Of a stretch of DNA of 64,000 bases, positions 7,845-17,211 are shown in pieces; positions within the stretch are counted from its first letter, which is position 1; each line of letters begins with the position of its first letter. The stretch covers positions 62,001 to 126,000 of the forward strand of contig NZ_JAATVY010000003.1 in NCBI RefSeq assembly GCF_011947195.1. The letters are read 5' to 3'. Both the position numbers and the translations under genes were made by a program. The stretch comes from Planosporangium thailandense. GTDB taxonomy: Bacteria > Actinomycetota > Actinomycetes > Mycobacteriales > Micromonosporaceae. The notes beneath the pieces are model-generated. The model saw only the letters and a list, made by a program, of their open reading frames with translations. It was not told the DNA's origin and made no database searches.

Positions 7845-9353
7845 ATGCCGGCTGCGGACATCGAGCAACGACGCGCCGGGCTGCCCGTCGGGCCGGGCCT
7901 GTTGTGGACCGGCGTCGGGCTGGCCCCGGTCGCTGCGCTGCTTGTCGTCCTCGCGGGCGACAACACGGGCTTCATGCGGTTTGCCGTGCTGCTCGCCGTC
8001 GCCGCGGTGGCGCTCATCGGCGCCTCCCTGGTGCTGCGCCGTGAGCCCGACATCCTGCGCGACCAGTTCGAAGACATCCTCTTCGAAGAGCTGGACGTCT
8101 TCCGCGACGAGGTACGCGAGGACATCACGACGGCAGCGCGCGCCACGCACCGGGCGTTCGGTGAGCGGGTGGGCACCCTCCAGGAGTCCGTCGACTCCCT
8201 GCGCGGCGAGGTCGAGCAGCTTCGGGTACGGGTGGAGCGCGGCGGCGTACCGACACAGCGGGTGTCGCCGCCGATCCCGCCGGTCGCGGCACCCGCGTCG
8301 TCGCTGACCTCCACCTCGGGCGTCATCCCCCCGGTGACCGGGTCGCACGGCGTCGTCCGGCACACCGAGACCGTGAAGGTCACCAGGCAGACGATCGTCG
8401 ACCAGAACGACGGTGGCCGCGCCACCGGCACGGTGTACGGCGGTGGCCGGGCGGCCGTGGACCCGGTCGTGCCGGCGCAGCGGCCCGCCGACCGCCCCAC
8501 CGCGCAGCCGCTCGGCGGTGAGGCCGGCGCCGGTGGGTCGTGGAGCGAGCAGCTCCTGCGCGAACGCCTCGCCGAGGAGCGCCGCGGCGGTGGGCGCCAC
8601 GACGAGCCGCGCTACGGCGACGACCGGTCGGACCCCCGCCGCTGGCGTGCGGAGTCCGGCTGGGGCGACGGCCGTACCGCTGGCACGGACAGCCACAGCG
8701 GGTGGCGCGCCGCCGACCCGGCCGGTGACGGCCTCGGGGACGGCACGGGCGTGCACACCGGGGACCGGTGGGCGACCCTGCGCAGCGACGACCGCGGCCA
8801 GGAGCTTCGGATGGGCGAGTGGCGGACCACCGTGCACACCGACCGCTCCGGCGCGGAGCTTCGGGTCGAAGACCGGTGGGCGGCCGTGCGCCGCGAGCCG
8901 GACCAGACCCGGGACCCCCAGCGGCCGTGGGAACGCGGGCGCGCCGCCGACGGTGGTTGGGGTCGGGAAGCGCCGGGTGACCGGACGGTCGGCCGGCACG
9001 GTTCGGCAGGGCCGCAAGGGTATTCGCCAGGACCGCAGGAGTATTCGGCAGGGCCGCAGGAGTATTCGGCAGGGCCGCAAGGGTATTCGCCAGGGCCGCA
9101 CGGGTACGAGCCCCGGACCTGGGCCGGCGGCGAGCCGCGCGACGAGTCGACCGCGGGCTGGAGCGCGCCGCGCCACGGCTGGGGCGGCGGTGCGCAGCCC
9201 GCGCTCCCCGCCACGCCGTCGGAGCCGAGCGCCTCGAGCTGGATGCAGGGCTGGGACGCCCGCCCCGATCCGGTCAGCGAACGGGCCCGCCCGCGCCACG
9301 ACGACGGTGGATACCGCTGGAACGGGCGCGACGACGAGGAGCGCTGGCGGTAA
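7845..9353 (+). CDS. Membrane protein with coiled coil and long low-complexity tail
   Basis: A 502-residue protein I cannot assign to a function. Two adjacent hydrophobic spans (about 20-40 and 44-64) are followed by a charged helical region (about 68-135, EELDVFRDEVREDITTAARA...ESVDSLRGEVEQLRVRVE) with heptad character. From about residue 140 to the end the sequence is disordered-looking, rich in Gly, Arg, Asp and Trp, with repeated DRWATLR/EWRTTV/DRWAAVR units and five 7-residue repeats of the form GPQxYSx at about 389-423. A scaffold or envelope-associated role is possible. It is convergent with nuoD, separated by only 6 bp. Confidence 0.7.
   Translation: MPAADIEQRRAGLPVGPGLLWTGVGLAPVAALLVVLAGDNTGFMRFAVLLAVAAVALIGASLVLRREPDILRDQFEDILFEELDVFRDEVREDITTAARATHRAFGERVGTLQESVDSLRGEVEQLRVRVERGGVPTQRVSPPIPPVAAPASSLTSTSGVIPPVTGSHGVVRHTETVKVTRQTIVDQNDGGRATGTVYGGGRAAVDPVVPAQRPADRPTAQPLGGEAGAGGSWSEQLLRERLAEERRGGGRHDEPRYGDDRSDPRRWRAESGWGDGRTAGTDSHSGWRAADPAGDGLGDGTGVHTGDRWATLRSDDRGQELRMGEWRTTVHTDRSGAELRVEDRWAAVRREPDQTRDPQRPWERGRAADGGWGREAPGDRTVGRHGSAGPQGYSPGPQEYSAGPQEYSAGPQGYSPGPHGYEPRTWAGGEPRDESTAGWSAPRHGWGGGAQPALPATPSEPSASSWMQGWDARPDPVSERARPRHDDGGYRWNGRDDEERWR
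9009..9113 (+). repeat. Five 21-bp in-frame tandem repeats
   Basis: Five consecutive 21-bp units encode GPQGYSP, GPQEYSA, GPQEYSA, GPQGYSP and GPHGYEP. Units 2 and 3 are almost identical at the DNA level, suggesting recent slippage expansion. The array lies in the disordered tail of the membrane protein and keeps the frame. Confidence 0.85.
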
Positions 9354-9359
9354 CCGCCC

Positions 9360-10496
9360 CTACTTGTCGATGTCGCCGACCACGAAGAACATCGACCCGA
9401 GGATCGCGATCAGGTCCGGCACCAGGCAGCCGGGCAGCAGCGTCGTGAGCGCCTGGACGTTCGCGTACGAGGCGGTGCGCAGCTTCAGCCGCCACGGCGT
9501 CCGGTCGCCCCGCGACACCAGGTAGTACCCGTTGATGCCCAGCGGGTTCTCGGTCCACGCGTACGTGTGCCCCTCCGGCGCCTTGACGACCTTGGGTAGC
9601 CGGACGTTGACCGGGCCGCTGGTCCGGTCGACCCGGTCGAGGCACGTCTGCGCCAGGTCCAGCGAGGCGTACACCTGGTCGAGCATGCACTCGAACCGGG
9701 CGTGGCAGTCCCCGGCGGTACGCGTGACGACGGGGACGTCGAGCTCCCCGTACGCGAGGTACGGCTCGTCGCGGCGCAGATCGAAGTCGAGGCCGCTGGC
9801 CCGGGCGACCGGCCCGGAGGCCCCGAACGCGGCGGCCTCGGCGGCCGTCAGCACGCCGACCCCCTTCGTGCGGGCCAGGAAGATCTCGTTGTGCCGGATG
9901 ATGTTGTCGAGGTCGGGCAGGCGCCGGCGGACCTCATCGATGGCGAGCCGGGCCCGTGTCGTCCAGCCCGCCGGTACCTCTTCCTTCAGCCCGCCGACCC
10001 GGTTGAACATGTAGTGCATCCGCCCGCCGGAGGCCTCCTCCATGACCGCCTGGATCGTCTCGCGTTCCCGGAACGCGTAGAACACCGGCGTGATCGCGCC
10101 GATCTCCAGCGGGTACGAGCCGAGGAACATCAGGTGGTTGAGCACCCGGTTGAGCTCGGCGAGGGCCGTGCGCAGCCAGACCGCGCGCTCGGGTACCTCC
10201 AGCCCCATGAGCCGCTCGACGGCGAGCACGACGCCGAGTTCGTTGTTGAAGGCCGACAGCCAGTCGTGCCGGTTGGCGAGCACGATGATCTGCCGGTAGT
10301 CGCGCGCCTCGAACAGCTTCTCCGCGCCGCGGTGCATGTACCCGACGACCGGCTCGCAGCTGACCACCCGCTCGCCGTCGAGGACGAGCTTGAGCCGCAG
10401 CACGCCGTGGGTGGACGGGTGCTGGGGGCCGATGTTGAGCACCATGTCGCTGGTTTCCAGGCCGGCGCCGGTGCCGATGGTCAGCTCACGCGTCAC
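9360..10496 (-). CDS. nuoD: NADH-quinone oxidoreductase subunit D (NuoD/NDUFS2 family)
   Basis: A 379-residue homologue of the 49-kDa subunit of complex I, which helps form the quinone-reduction site. It has [14 protein letters not shown] (about 21-34), [14 protein letters not shown] (about 50-63), [29 protein letters not shown] and the C-terminal [18 protein letters not shown], all hallmarks of the subunit. GTG 10496 is chosen because it overlaps the upstream stop (GTGA) and follows GGAAGGA. No other nuo genes are present, so this is a solitary copy, shorter at the N-terminus than the copies I associate with full nuo operons. The gene before it is a MidA-like methyltransferase, whose mitochondrial relative modifies this very subunit. 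Confidence 0.92.
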   Translation of the reverse strand: MTRELTIGTGAGLETSDMVLNIGPQHPSTHGVLRLKLVLDGERVVSCEPVVGYMHRGAEKLFEARDYRQIIVLANRHDWLSAFNNELGVVLAVERLMGLEVPERAVWLRTALAELNRVLNHLMFLGSYPLEIGAITPVFYAFRERETIQAVMEEASGGRMHYMFNRVGGLKEEVPAGWTTRARLAIDEVRRRLPDLDNIIRHNEIFLARTKGVGVLTAAEAAAFGASGPVARASGLDFDLRRDEPYLAYGELDVPVVTRTAGDCHARFECMLDQVYASLDLAQTCLDRVDRTSGPVNVRLPKVVKAPEGHTYAWTENPLGINGYYLVSRGDRTPWRLKLRTASYANVQALTTLLPGCLVPDLIAILGSMFFVVGDIDK

Positions 10497-11488
10497 GATA
10501 GGAATCCTTCCACGGACAGCCCCACCGGTTGCAGCAGCCAGTAGTGCCCGCCCAGCCCGGCCGGGTCGGTGAGCTCGGCGGCGACGCCGGCCGCCGCCAG
10601 CGCGCGCAGGTAGCCGTGCGGGTCGGTGTGTGCCAGCGCGAGCGGCGGCCGCGCGCCGTCGACGCCGAGGGCGCGCAGTGACGCGCGCTGGCTCGACAGG
10701 TGGGCGGGCCGCCCCGCGGTCGCGGCCCCCGCCGCCGCGACGGCGTCGATCGCGACGTGCGCGGTGAGGTCGCACGTGCCGTCGGGTACGGGCAGAACCT
10801 GCCGGCCCTCCCGGAAGCCGGTGAGGGTGCCGAACGCCGGCCGCTCTTCGCGCAGGTGCCCGTAGTCGACGGCGAGGGCGAGGCCGCGCGTCATCGTCGC
10901 CACGGCGTGCGCCCAGGCGGCGTCGCGCGGCGCGCCGATCTCGGCCCGGGCGCCCGGCGGGGCCTGGTCAAGGGGCCACCAGGTGGCCAGCCACGCCGCG
11001 TCGTCCGGCTCGACCGCGGGCCCGAGCCGCTCCTCGCCGGCCCCGTCGACCAGCACGTACCGCGCGTCGCCGGCCTCGTCGACCTCGACCACGTCGAGCG
11101 GTACGTTGTCCAGCCATTCGGTGGCGACCAGCACGCCTTCGAGGTCGTCGGGCAGCTCGGCGGTCCACCCGATCCCGTCCGGCAGCCCGGCGGGGCGGGG
11201 CGCCAGCTCGACCACGACCGGCCGTACGCGGGCGGTCGCGTCGTCGGGCAGGGCGGCGAGCACGGCGGTGAGCAGCTCACCCCGGCCGCCGCCGACGTCG
11301 ACGAGGTCGAGCCGGTCCGGGTGGCCGAGGGCGGCGTCCACCCGGCGGACCAGGGTGGCGACGGCGCCGGCGAACGCGGGGGCGGCGTGCGCGCTGGTCC
11401 GGAAGTGCCCGGCCGGGCCGGGGCCGGGCCGGGTGAAGAACCCGTCCGGGCCGTACAGGCCGCACTCCATCGCCGCACGCCATCGCAT
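10493..11488 (-). CDS. MidA/NDUFAF7-like SAM-dependent methyltransferase (DUF185)
   Basis: A 331-residue class I methyltransferase of the DUF185/MidA family. Visible landmarks are [18 protein letters not shown] (family GdFtTsp-is-lFg), the SAM-binding glycine loop [12 protein letters not shown] (about 79-90), the E of VVVELAPRP, the family-specific [12 protein letters not shown] (matching ANEfLDALPV), LAVDYG, and CDLTAHV near residue 270. The mitochondrial homologue NDUFAF7 dimethylates an arginine of NDUFS2, the NuoD equivalent. This gene ends with a GTGA overlap on nuoD, so enzyme and probable substrate are translationally coupled. ATG 11488 is preferred because homology starts at once. Confidence 0.85.
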   Translation of the reverse strand: MRWRAAMECGLYGPDGFFTRPGPGPAGHFRTSAHAAPAFAGAVATLVRRVDAALGHPDRLDLVDVGGGRGELLTAVLAALPDDATARVRPVVVELAPRPAGLPDGIGWTAELPDDLEGVLVATEWLDNVPLDVVEVDEAGDARYVLVDGAGEERLGPAVEPDDAAWLATWWPLDQAPPGARAEIGAPRDAAWAHAVATMTRGLALAVDYGHLREERPAFGTLTGFREGRQVLPVPDGTCDLTAHVAIDAVAAAGAATAGRPAHLSSQRASLRALGVDGARPPLALAHTDPHGYLRALAAAGVAAELTDPAGLGGHYWLLQPVGLSVEGFLS

Positions 11489-11504
11489 GCGCCCACGGTA
11501 CGGA

Positions 11505-12746
11505 CTACCCGAGAAACGCCTTGGCCTCGCCCCGGTAGGTGGCTGCCGCCTCCACGATCGAATCGCCGGACACCAGGTGCAGCGCGTCGACGTGTTCGCA
11601 CAGCTCACCGGCCTTGGCGTGGCGGAACCACACCCGGTCGCCCACGGTGAGGTCGGCCGCGCCCGGGCCGACCAGCGGGGTCTGCACCTCGCCCGCGCCC
11701 TCGGCCGGTACCAGGCGCAGACCGCCCGGCAGCCACGGGGTCGGCAGCCGGCTCGGGTGCGCCTCTCCGGAGGCGACCCAGCCGCCGCCGGAGACGGTCG
11801 CGGTCCGTGGGGTCGGCTTGCGTACCACGGACAGGGCGAAGAACGCGGCCGGCGTCGGCCGCCAGGCGCGGTAGGCGTCGAAGAGGGTCGGCCCGTACAG
11901 CCCCGAGCCGGCGGTCACCTCGGTCACGGCCGGGTCGGCCGCGGTCGCGGCCACGCTCCCGGTACCGCCGCCGTTGACGAACTCCAGGTCGGCGCGGGCG
12001 CGGACGGCGGTCACCGCGGCGGCCCGGCGTGCGAGCAGTTCGGCGTACGAGCGGGCCTGTACGGCGCGGATGAGCGCGGCGCGTACCCGTCGGCCCGGTG
12101 GGTCGTCGCCGAGTCCGGCGATGTGCGCCTCGTACGACATGAGCCCGACCAGCCGGAAGCCGGGGCGGGCGGCGATCGCGCCGGCCAGGGCGGCGGCGGA
12201 CGCGGGGGAGTGCACCGGCGACCGGCGCACCCCGACGTGTACGCCCCGGACCGGCCGCCACGAGGCGTCGAGGTCGATGCAGACGCGCAGCGTCTCACGC
12301 CGGCCCGGCGGCGCGACCGCGTCGATGAGGTCCAGCTGTGCCGTGTCGTCGATCATGAGCGTGACCGCCGCGGCGGCGGCCGGGTCGGTGGCGAGCGTGG
12401 CCAGGCTGGCGCGGTCGGCTGTCGGGTACCCGATCAGTACGTCGTCCGTGATCCCCGTCTCGACCAGCCAGAGCGCCTCGGCCAGCGAGTACGCCATGAC
12501 GCCGGCCCAGCCGGCGCTGCCCAGCACCCGGCGCAGCAGGTGGCGGCAGCGTACGGACTTGCTCGCCACCCGCAGCGGCTTGTCGGCGGCGAGGGCGCGC
12601 AGCGCGGCGGCGTTCGTGTCGAACGCGTCGACATCGACCAGCGCAAACGGCGGGTCGAGGTGGGCCGTGGCCGCCTCGTAGCGGGCGCGGAGGGCGCGGC
12701 GCTCGGCCGCGCCGGCGTCGGGATCGCGCGGGGGTGCTGCTGGCAC
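11505..12746 (-). CDS. Alanine-racemase-fold amino acid deaminase/aldolase
   Basis: About 413 residues, PLP-dependent, with an N-terminal alanine-racemase-type TIM barrel and C-terminal beta domain. [18 protein letters not shown] begins the barrel, and the PLP lysine is probably in [19 protein letters not shown] (about residue 60). Further motifs are [42 protein letters not shown] (phosphate grip) and the late [16 protein letters not shown], as in D-threonine aldolase relatives that carry a metal site near His and Cys. The substrate is unknown. GTG 12746 is chosen by family start; no clear SD is present. The gene ends 16 bp before the methyltransferase, so they may form one transcript with nuoD. 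Confidence 0.8.
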   Translation of the reverse strand: MPAAPPRDPDAGAAERRALRARYEAATAHLDPPFALVDVDAFDTNAAALRALAADKPLRVASKSVRCRHLLRRVLGSAGWAGVMAYSLAEALWLVETGITDDVLIGYPTADRASLATLATDPAAAAAVTLMIDDTAQLDLIDAVAPPGRRETLRVCIDLDASWRPVRGVHVGVRRSPVHSPASAAALAGAIAARPGFRLVGLMSYEAHIAGLGDDPPGRRVRAALIRAVQARSYAELLARRAAAVTAVRARADLEFVNGGGTGSVAATAADPAVTEVTAGSGLYGPTLFDAYRAWRPTPAAFFALSVVRKPTPRTATVSGGGWVASGEAHPSRLPTPWLPGGLRLVPAEGAGEVQTPLVGPGAADLTVGDRVWFRHAKAGELCEHVDALHLVSGDSIVEAAATYRGEAKAFLG

Positions 12747-12901
12747 ATCTGAACGGTAGCGGTCCGGAGGCCAATGCGAAAGATTTTCGTGTACGGCGTT
12801 CGGATGGCGCCGGCCGGCCACCCGACTGGGGCCGATGCGGGCAAACACACTGCGACAACGGGCAGTCGCGACCGGCTGGCGCAGCTACAGTGACCTGTTG
12901 G

Positions 12902-15226
12902 ATGGCCACCCGGCGGGGGTGGCACGGGCGACAGGAGCGCCGAATCACTACCGAAGAGCCGGCCGGTAGCGGCCACCAGCCGACACCCGCGGCGTCCGCG
13001 GAGCCCGGGACGGCCGGTCGGACAACGCCACCCACCGACGGGGCCGGACGCGCGAAACCGACCGCGGCCAGCCAGGTGGACCTGTCCGGGATCGCCGAGC
13101 TCAAGGCGATCCTGCGGATCCGGGCGTTCCGCCGGCTGTGGGCGGTCCTCGGCCTGTCCTCCCTGGGCGACTGGCTCGGCCTGCTCGCCACGTCGACCTT
13201 CGCGGCCGGCCACGTCAGCGGCTCGGTGGCCAAGGGCGCGGCGTTCAGTTCGGTCATCGCGGTCCGCCTGCTGCCGGCCCTGGTCCTCGGCCCCATCGCC
13301 GGAGTGTTCGCCGACCGGTTCGACCGGCGGTACACGATGGTCGTCTGCGACCTGATCCGGTTCGTCTTCTTCGCCTCGATCCCCGCCGCGGGGCTCGTCA
13401 CCCACGACGCCAGGCTCATCGTCGCGTGGGCGGCGATCGCCACGTTCGTGATCGAGACGGCGCAGATGCTGTGGGCGCCCGCCAAGGAGGCGTCGGTGCC
13501 CAACCTGCTGCCCCGGGCCCGGCTCGAGGCGGCCAACCAGCTCACCCTGGCGACCACGTACGGGATCACCCCGGTCGTCGCCGGCCTGGTGCTGTCCGTG
13601 CTGACCAACGGCCTGACCGCGCTCTACGCGACGATCGGCTACACCTGGATCGCGCCCAACGACATCGCGCTGTACTTCGACGCGCTGACCTTCCTCGCCA
13701 CGGCGCTCACCGTGCTGTTCGGCATCAAGGAGATCAGCGGCCACGGCACCCGACAGCCCGGGGAGCGCAAGCCCGGCGTGCTCCGGGAGTTCATCGACGG
13801 CTGGAAGTTCGTCGGCCGGACCCCGCTGATCCGCGGCCTCGTCCTGGGCATCCTGGGCGCCTTCGCCGGCGGCGGTGTCGTGGTCGGCAGCGGCCAGGCG
13901 TACGCCGTCTCCCTGGGCGGTGGCAACTCCACCTTCTACCTGCTGTTCGCGATGCTCTTCGTCGGCCTCGGCATCGGGATCGTGGCCGGGCCGAGACTGG
14001 TCGGCGGACTGTCGCGGCGGCGGATGTTCGGCGTCTCGATCGTGCTCGCCGCCGGCTCGGTCGCACTGCTCGCGGTCGCGCCGCACCTGACCGTCGCCGT
14101 GGCCGGCACGCTGCTGGTCGGCGTCGGCGCCGGCATGGCGTTCCTGTCCGGTACCACGCTGCTCGGCGGCGAGGTCGACGACGAGGTGCGCGGGCGCGCG
14201 TTCGCCGTGGTCCAGACCGGCACCAGCGTCGTGCTGATGTTGACCATCGCGGCGTCCGGCCTGCTCGTCGGCGCCGGCGGGTCGCGCCTGCTGTCCCTGC
14301 CCGGTCTCGAGATCCAGGTCTCCACCACCCGGCTGCTCCTCGGCGTGGCCGGTGTCCTCGGCGTCATCGCGGGCCTCGCGGCGCTGCGCCAGATGGACGA
14401 CAAGGCCGGCGTACCCATCCTCGCCGACCTGATCGGCTCCCTGCGCGGCCGGCCGCTCAGCCCGGCCGAGCCGAAGCCGCGCCACGGCCTGTTCGTCGTC
14501 TTCGAGGGCGGCGAAGGGGCCGGCAAGTCGACCCAGGTACGGCTCCTCGCCGACGCGCTGCGCGCGCAGGGTCACCACGTCCTCGTCACCCGGGAGCCGG
14601 GTGCGACCGAGGTCGGCGAGCGGATCCGCAACCTGCTCCTGCACGAGCAGCCCGCCTCCACCGCGCTCACCCCGCGCGCCGAGGCGCTGCTGTACGCGGC
14701 CGACCGGGCCCATCACGTGGCCGCGGTCATCCGCCCCGCGCTCGCGCGCGGCGAAGTGGTCATCTCCGACCGGTACGTCGACTCCTCGCTGGCCTACCAG
14801 GGCGCCGGCCGCACGCTGCCGGTCGACGAGGTGTCGTGGCTGTCGTCGTGGGCCACCGGCGGGCTCAAGCCCGACCTGACCGTGCTGCTCGACGTCGACC
14901 CACGGGTGGGCCTCGACCGGGTCGGCGCGCGCGGCACCGGCGAAGACCGGATCGAGGGCGAGTCGGACGCGTTCCACGAGCGGGTCCGGTACGCCTTCCT
15001 CGACCTCGCGGCGGCCGACTCGGGCCGGTACCTGGTGCTCGACGCCAACCGGCAGCCGGAGGCGATCGCGGCCGTGGTCGCCGAGCGCATCAGCGAACTG
15101 CTGCCGCCCGTGGGCGTCCCGTCCCGGTCGCGGGCGGACGGCGAGCCGAGCCGCTGCACCGACGACAGCGACGACGTGTCGGAGCTGGAGGGCCCGACCC
15201 AGCCGATCCCCGGGCGATCGGCATGA
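12902..15226 (+). CDS. tmk: Bifunctional MFS transporter / dTMP kinase fusion
   Basis: About 774 residues in two parts. Residues about 15-60 are Pro/Thr/Ala-rich; about 75-510 form a 12-span MFS domain with the DRFDRRYTM loop (MFS motif A region); about 529-740 are thymidylate kinase, with P-loop FEGGEGAGKST, TREPGATEVGERIR, ADRAHHV, DRYVDSSLAYQG and LDVDPRVGLDR with the LID following. It phosphorylates dTMP to dTDP; the role of the transporter half is unknown. The start is uncertain. ATG 12902 and GTG 12890 lack good ribosome sites, whereas AGGAG at 12933-12937 is ideally placed before an ATC codon at 12944. The stop overlaps holB (ATGA). Confidence 0.9.
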   Translation: MATRRGWHGRQERRITTEEPAGSGHQPTPAASAEPGTAGRTTPPTDGAGRAKPTAASQVDLSGIAELKAILRIRAFRRLWAVLGLSSLGDWLGLLATSTFAAGHVSGSVAKGAAFSSVIAVRLLPALVLGPIAGVFADRFDRRYTMVVCDLIRFVFFASIPAAGLVTHDARLIVAWAAIATFVIETAQMLWAPAKEASVPNLLPRARLEAANQLTLATTYGITPVVAGLVLSVLTNGLTALYATIGYTWIAPNDIALYFDALTFLATALTVLFGIKEISGHGTRQPGERKPGVLREFIDGWKFVGRTPLIRGLVLGILGAFAGGGVVVGSGQAYAVSLGGGNSTFYLLFAMLFVGLGIGIVAGPRLVGGLSRRRMFGVSIVLAAGSVALLAVAPHLTVAVAGTLLVGVGAGMAFLSGTTLLGGEVDDEVRGRAFAVVQTGTSVVLMLTIAASGLLVGAGGSRLLSLPGLEIQVSTTRLLLGVAGVLGVIAGLAALRQMDDKAGVPILADLIGSLRGRPLSPAEPKPRHGLFVVFEGGEGAGKSTQVRLLADALRAQGHHVLVTREPGATEVGERIRNLLLHEQPASTALTPRAEALLYAADRAHHVAAVIRPALARGEVVISDRYVDSSLAYQGAGRTLPVDEVSWLSSWATGGLKPDLTVLLDVDPRVGLDRVGARGTGEDRIEGESDAFHERVRYAFLDLAAADSGRYLVLDANRQPEAIAAVVAERISELLPPVGVPSRSRADGEPSRCTDDSDDVSELEGPTQPIPGRSA

Positions 15227-16455
15227 GCACGGCGACCGGGTCGCCGGCGGGGGTGGGCCTTCGCGCCGCGCCGCCCGTGTTCGACGCGTTGATCGGCCAG
15301 GACGAGGCGGTGGCGACCCTCGCGCGCGCCGCCGCGGCCGCAGCCGCGTCAGTCGCCGGCGCCCCCGCCGAGCAGGGCGCGATGACCCACGCCTGGCTGT
15401 TCACCGGCCCGCCCGGCTCAGGACGGTCGGTCGCGGCCCGGGCGTTCGCCGCCGCGCTCCAGTGCCCCGACGGCGGGTGCGGTGCCTGCCAGGCCTGCCA
15501 CACCACGCTCGGCGGCACGCACGCGGACGTGCGGTTCGTGGTACCTGAGGGCCTGACGATCGGGGTCGGCGAGATGCGCGCGCTGGTGCTGCGCGCGGCC
15601 AGCTCACCCAGCCAGGGACGCTGGCAGGTGCTGCTGGTCGAGGACGCGGACCGGCTCACCGAAGCCGCCGGCAACGCGCTACTCAAAGCGGTCGAGGAGC
15701 CGCCGCCGCGGACGGTCTTCCTCTTGTGCACCCCCTCGACGCACCCCGACGACATCTCCGTCACGATCCGCTCGCGGTGCCGGGTGGTGCCGCTGCGCCA
15801 ACCTCCGGCCGAGGCGGTCGCGACGGTGCTGCGTCAACGGGACGGCGCCGACGACGCGACGGCCAGCTGGGCGGCGGCTGCCGCGCAGGGGCACGTCGGC
15901 CGGGCCCGGTGGCTGGCCCGCGATCCGCAGGCCCGGTCACGCCGGGACGCCGTCCTCGCCGTACCGCACCGGTTGACCGGCGTGGCCGCCTGTTTCGACG
16001 CGGCCAACGCGCTCATCGAGGCGGCCGAAGCGGAGGCGGCGGCCACGGTGTCCGAGCTGGACAGCTCTGAGCGCGCCGCGCTGGAGACCGCCCTGGGCGC
16101 GGGCGGCACCGGCCGCGGCGCGGCAGGCGCGGCGCGCGGTGTGGCCGGGCAGTTGAAAGACCTGGAGAAGCGGCAGAAGTCGCGGGCCACGCGGGCGCAG
16201 CGGGACGCGCTCGACCGCGCGCTGGTCGACCTGGCCGGCTTCTACCGCGACGTGCTGGCCCGGTCGCTCGGCGCGCCGGTGTCGCCGATCCACGCCGACA
16301 CCGCCGACCTGGCGGCCACGGCGGCGCAGCGGTGGAGTCCGGAGAGCACGCTGCGCCGGCTCGAGTCCGTACTCGCCTGCCGCGCGGCCATCGAGGCCAA
16401 CGTGAAGCCCCGCATCGCCGTGGAGGCGATGATGCTCGCCCTGTGGCAGGGCTGA
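15223..16455 (+). CDS. holB: DNA polymerase III subunit delta-prime
   Basis: A 410-residue clamp-loader subunit. N-terminal VFDALIGQDEAVATL is followed by the P-loop-like GPPGSGRSVAARAF, a four-Cys zinc module (CPDGGCGACQACH), VPEGLTIGVGEMRALV, the Walker-B-equivalent LLVEDADRLTEAAGNALLKAVEEPPP, and the sensor region ISVTIRSRCRVVPLR. The phosphate-binding Lys of Walker A is Arg here (GSGRS), as in catalytically inactive delta-prime. The C-terminal helical half contains Ala/Glu-rich and coiled segments before the collar domain. It overlaps the tmk stop, and this tmk-holB coupling is well known in bacteria. Confidence 0.94.
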   Translation: MSTATGSPAGVGLRAAPPVFDALIGQDEAVATLARAAAAAAASVAGAPAEQGAMTHAWLFTGPPGSGRSVAARAFAAALQCPDGGCGACQACHTTLGGTHADVRFVVPEGLTIGVGEMRALVLRAASSPSQGRWQVLLVEDADRLTEAAGNALLKAVEEPPPRTVFLLCTPSTHPDDISVTIRSRCRVVPLRQPPAEAVATVLRQRDGADDATASWAAAAAQGHVGRARWLARDPQARSRRDAVLAVPHRLTGVAACFDAANALIEAAEAEAAATVSELDSSERAALETALGAGGTGRGAAGAARGVAGQLKDLEKRQKSRATRAQRDALDRALVDLAGFYRDVLARSLGAPVSPIHADTADLAATAAQRWSPESTLRRLESVLACRAAIEANVKPRIAVEAMMLALWQG

Positions 16456-16506
16456 TCCTTTCGGTCTTCGAAAGTGAGGGTGGTCTCGGCTCGATCGCGC
16501 AGCGAG

Positions 16507-16515
16507 TTATCCACA
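16507..16515 (+). promoter_or_regulatory. Perfect DnaA box
   Basis: TTATCCACA at 16507-16515 matches the classical DnaA-box consensus exactly. It sits in the 127-bp gap between holB and the YbaB-like gene, 68 bp before the latter's start. A single box may bind DnaA as a transcription regulator; a chance match is possible. Confidence 0.5.
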
Positions 16516-16582
16516 GGTGGCAATTCGTCATTCCCCGGCTACCGAGCGGTGCCGTAAGTTCCTCCGCGGGAGGGGCTGCGGA

Positions 16583-16897
16583 ATGGGTCGGGATTTCGAC
16601 GAGGCATGGATCGACGAGGCGATCGAGCGCTACCAGCGCATCGAGGTGCGCCTCGCCGAGCTGGACCGGGCGGCCAAGCAGACCGAGGTGACCGTCCGCT
16701 CCCCGGACGGGCTCGTCGAGGTGGTCGCCACCGCCGACGGCACCATCCGGGATGTCCACATCCGGGGCCAGGCGCGCTCCACCGAGGAGCTGTCCCGGGC
16801 GGTGCGCGACGCGGTCACCGCAGCCGCCGACGCCGCCATCTGGGCCCGGCAGAAGCTGCACGCCGAGACCTTCGGCGCCTACCAGCCGCTCGCATGA
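16583..16897 (+). CDS. YbaB/EbfC-family nucleoid-associated-like protein
   Basis: A 104-residue protein with the YbaB plan: an N-terminal helix (DEAWIDEAIERYQRIEVRLAELDRA), a three-strand sheet (TEVTVRSPDGLVEVVATADGTIRDVHI) and C-terminal helices (STEELSRAVRDAVTAAADAA). Members bind DNA or, in actinobacteria, often accompany WXG100/EspC-type genes, as here. GGGAGG at 16568-16573 lies 9 nt before ATG 16583, which decides the start over upstream in-frame codons. The stop overlaps the next gene. It begins a three-gene unit inserted between holB and ricT. Confidence 0.82.
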   Translation: MGRDFDEAWIDEAIERYQRIEVRLAELDRAAKQTEVTVRSPDGLVEVVATADGTIRDVHIRGQARSTEELSRAVRDAVTAAADAAIWARQKLHAETFGAYQPLA

Positions 16898-17211
16898 CGG
16901 GAGGGGAGATGGCACTCGACGACGTCGCCGCCCGCCTCGCCGCCGCCGGCGCGGAGCTGGCCGCGGCCGCCTCGACGCTGCCGGCCCACGACCCGGGCGC
17001 CGACGCGTTCGGCGCGGACGCCACCGGCCGGCTGGGTGCGCTCGGACATGAGCTGCACCGGGCTTACCTGGTCGCGCTTGACTCGCGCGTCCGTGAGGTG
17101 GCGGCGCACGGCGGCCGCCTGTCCGAGGCGGCCGACCTCCTCGCGCGGGCGGTCGCCGCCTACGCGACGGCTGATGACGCCGCCGGTCGCCGGCACCGGG
17201 AGGCGCCGTGA
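16894..17211 (+). CDS. Small helical protein, EspC/WXG100-like
   Basis: About 105 residues, alanine-rich and all-helical (LDDVAARLAAAGAELAAAASTLP..., then LGHELHRAYLVALDSRVREVAAHGGRLSEAADLLARAVAAYATAD). The size, helical-hairpin layout and a C-terminal Y-A-x-x-D/E-like stretch fit the EspC-type ESX-associated family. ATG 16894 overlaps the previous stop; ATG 16909, directly behind GGAGGGGAG, is an equally possible start. It is coupled to genes on both sides (GTGA with the next). It is probably a type VII secretion substrate or partner, but no ESX machinery is in the window. Confidence 0.65.
   Translation: MTGGEMALDDVAARLAAAGAELAAAASTLPAHDPGADAFGADATGRLGALGHELHRAYLVALDSRVREVAAHGGRLSEAADLLARAVAAYATADDAAGRRHREAP

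Noticed and set aside
9009-9113. Short regular repeats as a CRISPR array
   Set aside because: Units are contiguous 21-bp in-frame coding repeats with no spacers.
12434-14977. Very long minus-strand open frame opposite the MFS-dTMP kinase gene
   Set aside because: Composition is typical of an antisense shadow in high-GC DNA (Arg/Gly/Asp/Gln/His-rich, no domain), and the plus-strand gene has clear motifs.
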